A stretch of DNA of 6,724 bases from JBFMFE01 sp040752295 (lineage in GTDB: Bacteria; UBP15; UBA6099; JBFMBQ01), in assembly GCA_040752295.1 (NCBI GenBank), contig JBFMFE010000286.1:1-6724 (forward strand). Direction: 5' to 3'. The notes under the pieces were generated by a model. It was given only the letters and a program-made list of their open reading frames with translations, was not told the DNA's origin and did no database searches. Shown piece by piece: positions 4,443-6,724 of the stretch. Both the position numbers and the translations under genes were made by a program. The stretch's first letter is position 1; each line of letters begins with the position of its first letter.

Positions 4443-6724
4443 TCAGAATTCGCCCCTTTCGAGAGCCGCCGGGGTGATCAGCACCTCTCTGGGTTTGACG
4501 CCGTCGTAGGGTCCCACCACGCCGCGTTCCTCCATAAGCTCCACGAGCCGCGCTGAACGGTTGTACCCGATCCGCAGTTTCCGCTGGAGCATGGAGATGG
4601 AGACCTGGTTCGAGCTTACGACGATCTCCACCGCCTTCCTGTAAATCTCCTCGTCCTCCGTCTCGAAGCCCTGCGGGGCGCCGTCCGCCGCGTGGGATTC
4701 CTCGATCTCGAATTTGAGGGGGTATTCCATGGAGGGCGCCTGTTTTTTCCAGAAGTTCACGAGGCGCTTGAGTTCTTTGTCCTTAACGTAGGCGCCCTGG
4801 AGCCTCACCGCCCGGTTGGAGTCCATGGGCATGAAGAGCATGTCGCCCCTGCCCAGGAGCGATTCGGCGCCTTTGTGGTCGAGGATGGTGCGGGAATCTA
4901 TCTGGGAGGCGACCGCAAAGGATATGCGCGAGGGGATGTTGTTCTTTATCGTGCCGGTGATCACCCTTGTGTCCGGTCTCTGCGTGGCGAGGATGACGTG
5001 AATGCCGGTGGCTCGCGCGAGCTGGGTTATGCGGCAGATGTAGGTTTCGACGTACTGGTTTGGCGAAGAGACCATCATCAGGTCCGCAAGTTCGTCCACG
5101 ATGAGGACGATCCGGTACATGCGGTCGTCGGGGTTTTCCTGCATGTGGTTGAAGGCGTCTATGTTCCTGACGCCCATCTCGGCGAACGCCTTGTATCGGC
5201 GGTCCATCTCGGCGGTGATCCACCTCATGGCGCCGGCGGCGACGGCGGTCTCTAAAATGACGGGCGTCAACAGGTGGGGCACGCCGTTGAAGGGCGTGAG
5301 TTCGACTCTCTTGACGTCCACCATAATGAAGCGCACCTCGGAGGGGCAGCGTTTTGCGATGATGCTCGTGATTATGGAGTTGAGGCACACGCTTTTTCCG
5401 GAATTCGTGGAGCCGGCGACGAGCAGGTGCGGCATTCTCGTGAGGTCGGCGCACACGGGCGCGCCGCCGATGTCCTCGCCAAGGCAGAAGGAAATCGCGC
5501 CTTTGCCGTTGCTGAACGCCTCGCTCGTGAAGATTCTTCTCAGCGGGACGATCGCGCGGACTTCGTTCGGGACTTCGATGCCGACGGCGGACTTGCCCGG
5601 TATGGGGGCTTCTATGCGTATGGTGCGCGCGTCCGCGGCGAGCGAAAGGGCGATGTCGTTGCCCAGCGAAATGAGCTGGCTGACCTTTGTGCCCGGCTGA
5701 AGCTCGATCTCGAACCGCGTGAACGACGCCCCCCTGACGACGTTCACTATCTTCGCCGGCACCTGGAAGCTTTCGAGCGTGGAGTCGAGCTTTTTGCGCG
5801 TCGCGTCCTCACCGGGAGGCTCGGACGCGGACTCATCGGGATCGAGCCAGTCGTCCGGCGAGGGAAGTTTCCAGCGGCGCCTGCCGCGCTCAAGCTCCGC
5901 CGGCATCGTGACCGGGCGGACGGCAACCCCCGGCGCGGCGGCGTCCCCGCCGACGGCGCCCGCCGTGACGGAGCTTTCCTCCTGCTCCGCCGTTTCCCGC
6001 GCGGCGTATTCCACCGGGATTTCCACGTCCTGCCCGGCGGGCGGGACGGGAGTTTCCACGGGACCGGACTGCGCCCCGGCGGGGACCGCCGCCGCCGCTT
6101 TCGCGCGCGCGCGCAGGCTTTTCCGCGCCCTGCCGGCGAGGGACGCCGCCGCGGACAGCGCCGCGCGCGAAGCCCGCGACGCCCGCGACGCCGAACCCGC
6201 CAGCGCCGGGCGTACTCTCCTGTAAACTTCGACGTATGAAAACCTTATAGCCGCCTGGACGTAAACCAGCGCCGCCGCCCCGAGGACGAGCGCGGCGCCC
6301 CCCTTCCCCAGCGCGCCCGCCAGGCCGCACGAGACCAGCCCGCCCGCAAGCCCGCCGCCCATGCGCAGCATCGCACCCTGCGTGCAGAAGTCGGCGTCCG
6401 CGGGCGCGCGGAAAAGGTGGTACAGGCTCGCCGCAAACAGCGTCAGCGCGCCAAGGTGGACCAGCCCGGCGAGAAGCCGCCTGTCCGGCATGAAAAACCA
6501 CGCCCCCAGGGCGAAAAACACCGCCGGAACAGCCCACGCGCCGACGCCCAGAAAGTAGAAGTACGCGTCGTTCACGCCGCGCAGCGCCGCCGCCTGCCCT
6601 CCCGCGCCCAGCGCCGCGACGGAGAGACAGCCGGCGAGCACGCACGCTATGCCGAGTCCCTCGCGCAGGGCGAGCCTCCCGAACCCGCTCCCGCCGTCGT
6701 TTTTCTTCTTCTTCGGCTTCGTCA
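4443..6724 (-). CDS. ftsK: FtsK/SpoIIIE-family DNA translocase (start codon cut by right window edge)
   Basis: Septum-anchored ATPase that pumps chromosomal DNA through the closing division site and promotes chromosome dimer resolution. The frame stays open to the edge. Its last visible codons give TKPKKKKNDGGSG, and the preceding partial codon reads ?TG, so the start is probably one base outside and the protein is about 760 residues, close to SpoIIIE size. Using that numbering: a basic N-terminus, then hydrophobic segments near 22-43, 55-79, 84-105 and 126-158 (one or two spans). A variable Ala/Arg then acidic Pro-rich linker covers about 173-318. The motor domain has Walker A GSTNSGKSV (438-446), Walker B IVLIVDELADLMM (539-551) and ATQRPDTRVITGTIKNNIPS (580-599). 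The C-terminal gamma winged helix contains RIGYNRSARLVELMEERGVV (717-736), the family's sequence-reading surface. All key motor residues are present. It is followed by the hydrolase after 4 nt. Confidence 0.96.
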   Translation of the reverse strand, partial: TKPKKKKNDGGSGFGRLALREGLGIACVLAGCLSVAALGAGGQAAALRGVNDAYFYFLGVGAWAVPAVFFALGAWFFMPDRRLLAGLVHLGALTLFAASLYHLFRAPADADFCTQGAMLRMGGGLAGGLVSCGLAGALGKGGAALVLGAAALVYVQAAIRFSYVEVYRRVRPALAGSASRASRASRAALSAAASLAGRARKSLRARAKAAAAVPAGAQSGPVETPVPPAGQDVEIPVEYAARETAEQEESSVTAGAVGGDAAAPGVAVRPVTMPAELERGRRRWKLPSPDDWLDPDESASEPPGEDATRKKLDSTLESFQVPAKIVNVVRGASFTRFEIELQPGTKVSQLISLGNDIALSLAADARTIRIEAPIPGKSAVGIEVPNEVRAIVPLRRIFTSEAFSNGKGAISFCLGEDIGGAPVCADLTRMPHLLVAGSTNSGKSVCLNSIITSIIAKRCPSEVRFIMVDVKRVELTPFNGVPHLLTPVILETAVAAGAMRWITAEMDRRYKAFAEMGVRNIDAFNHMQENPDDRMYRIVLIVDELADLMMVSSPNQYVETYICRITQLARATGIHVILATQRPDTRVITGTIKNNIPSRISFAVASQIDSRTILDHKGAESLLGRGDMLFMPMDSNRAVRLQGAYVKDKELKRLVNFWKKQAPSMEYPLKFEIEESHAADGAPQGFETEDEEIYRKAVEIVVSSNQVSISMLQRKLRIGYNRSARLVELMEERGVVGPYDGVKPREVLITPAALERGEF
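6172..6189 (-). repeat. 9-bp tandem repeat in the FtsK linker
   Basis: Two exact copies of GCCCGCGAC (plus-strand reading) lie head to tail at 6172-6180 and 6181-6189, with partial matches flanking. They encode the Ser-Arg-Ala repetition (SASRASRASRA) at the start of the flexible FtsK linker. Length is a multiple of three, so copy-number change would keep the frame. This is a typical disordered-linker expansion. Confidence 0.6.

Noticed and set aside
3080..4477. 465-codon plus-strand open frame opposite the hydrolase
   Set aside because: It is antisense to a gene with a full catalytic triad, has biased Glu/Arg/Val/Asp composition, and shows no motif or convincing ribosome site.
6102..6114. 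CG dinucleotide run, and the similar run at 1-20
   Set aside because: Both lie in coding sequence (Arg/Ala codons of the FtsK linker and of gap) and are explained by base composition.
5274..6239. Plus-strand open frames opposite ftsK
   Set aside because: They are shadows of the FtsK motor and linker; the translation is Arg-rich low complexity.
6301..6308. GGGAAGGG on the minus strand, a match to the E. coli KOPS motif read by FtsK
   Set aside because: A single 8-bp match is expected by chance in GC-rich DNA of this length, and the motif used by this organism is unknown. Only genome-wide strand skew of the motif would be meaningful.

Overview
This GC-rich window is a compact block of ordinary bacterial chromosome. 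Five protein genes all lie on the minus strand and cover almost every base. In transcription order (high to low coordinate) they are: ftsK (DNA translocase; the window edge appears to cut its start codon by one base), an alpha/beta-fold serine hydrolase of unknown substrate, rapZ (yvcJ-type P-loop protein), a membrane-anchored YvcK (UDP-GlcNAc-binding regulator), and the first 202 codons of gap (glyceraldehyde-3-phosphate dehydrogenase), which runs off the left edge. I see no mobile element, tRNA, rRNA, CRISPR array or sign of recent transfer.

The genes appear to form two transcription units. ftsK and the hydrolase are separated by 4 nt and the hydrolase starts with GTG, so they are probably co-transcribed and translationally coupled. 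A 221-bp gap follows (2946-3166). It holds a short GC-rich hairpin that could be a weak terminator, then a very good sigma-70-type promoter (TTGAAA, 17 bp, TAAGAT) about 40 bp before rapZ. rapZ and yvcK are separated by 3 nt (TGA-CGC-GTG). gap follows after 56 nt with its own strong Shine-Dalgarno sequence (AGGAGG), and its leader contains a small hairpin and a GTGAA direct repeat.

Functionally, the rapZ-yvcK pair is the conserved amino-sugar-sensing module. RapZ proteins are linked to glucosamine-6-phosphate, and YvcK binds UDP-GlcNAc and is needed for growth on gluconeogenic carbon sources in Bacillus. A glycolytic/gluconeogenic gap directly downstream ties envelope-precursor sensing to central carbon flow. 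In Actinobacteria a similar order includes whiA between yvcK and gap; whiA is absent here.

The organism is a GC-rich bacterium. The Bacillus-like Gap, the SpoIIIE-sized FtsK and the YvcK with two N-terminal membrane helices suggest a deep-branching or clostridia-related lineage. Synergistota is my best guess, but it is an inference from gene order and composition and not demonstrated. I did not find an undescribed system. The points most worth a second look are the uncharacterised hydrolase, the membrane-anchored YvcK and the whiA-less cluster.
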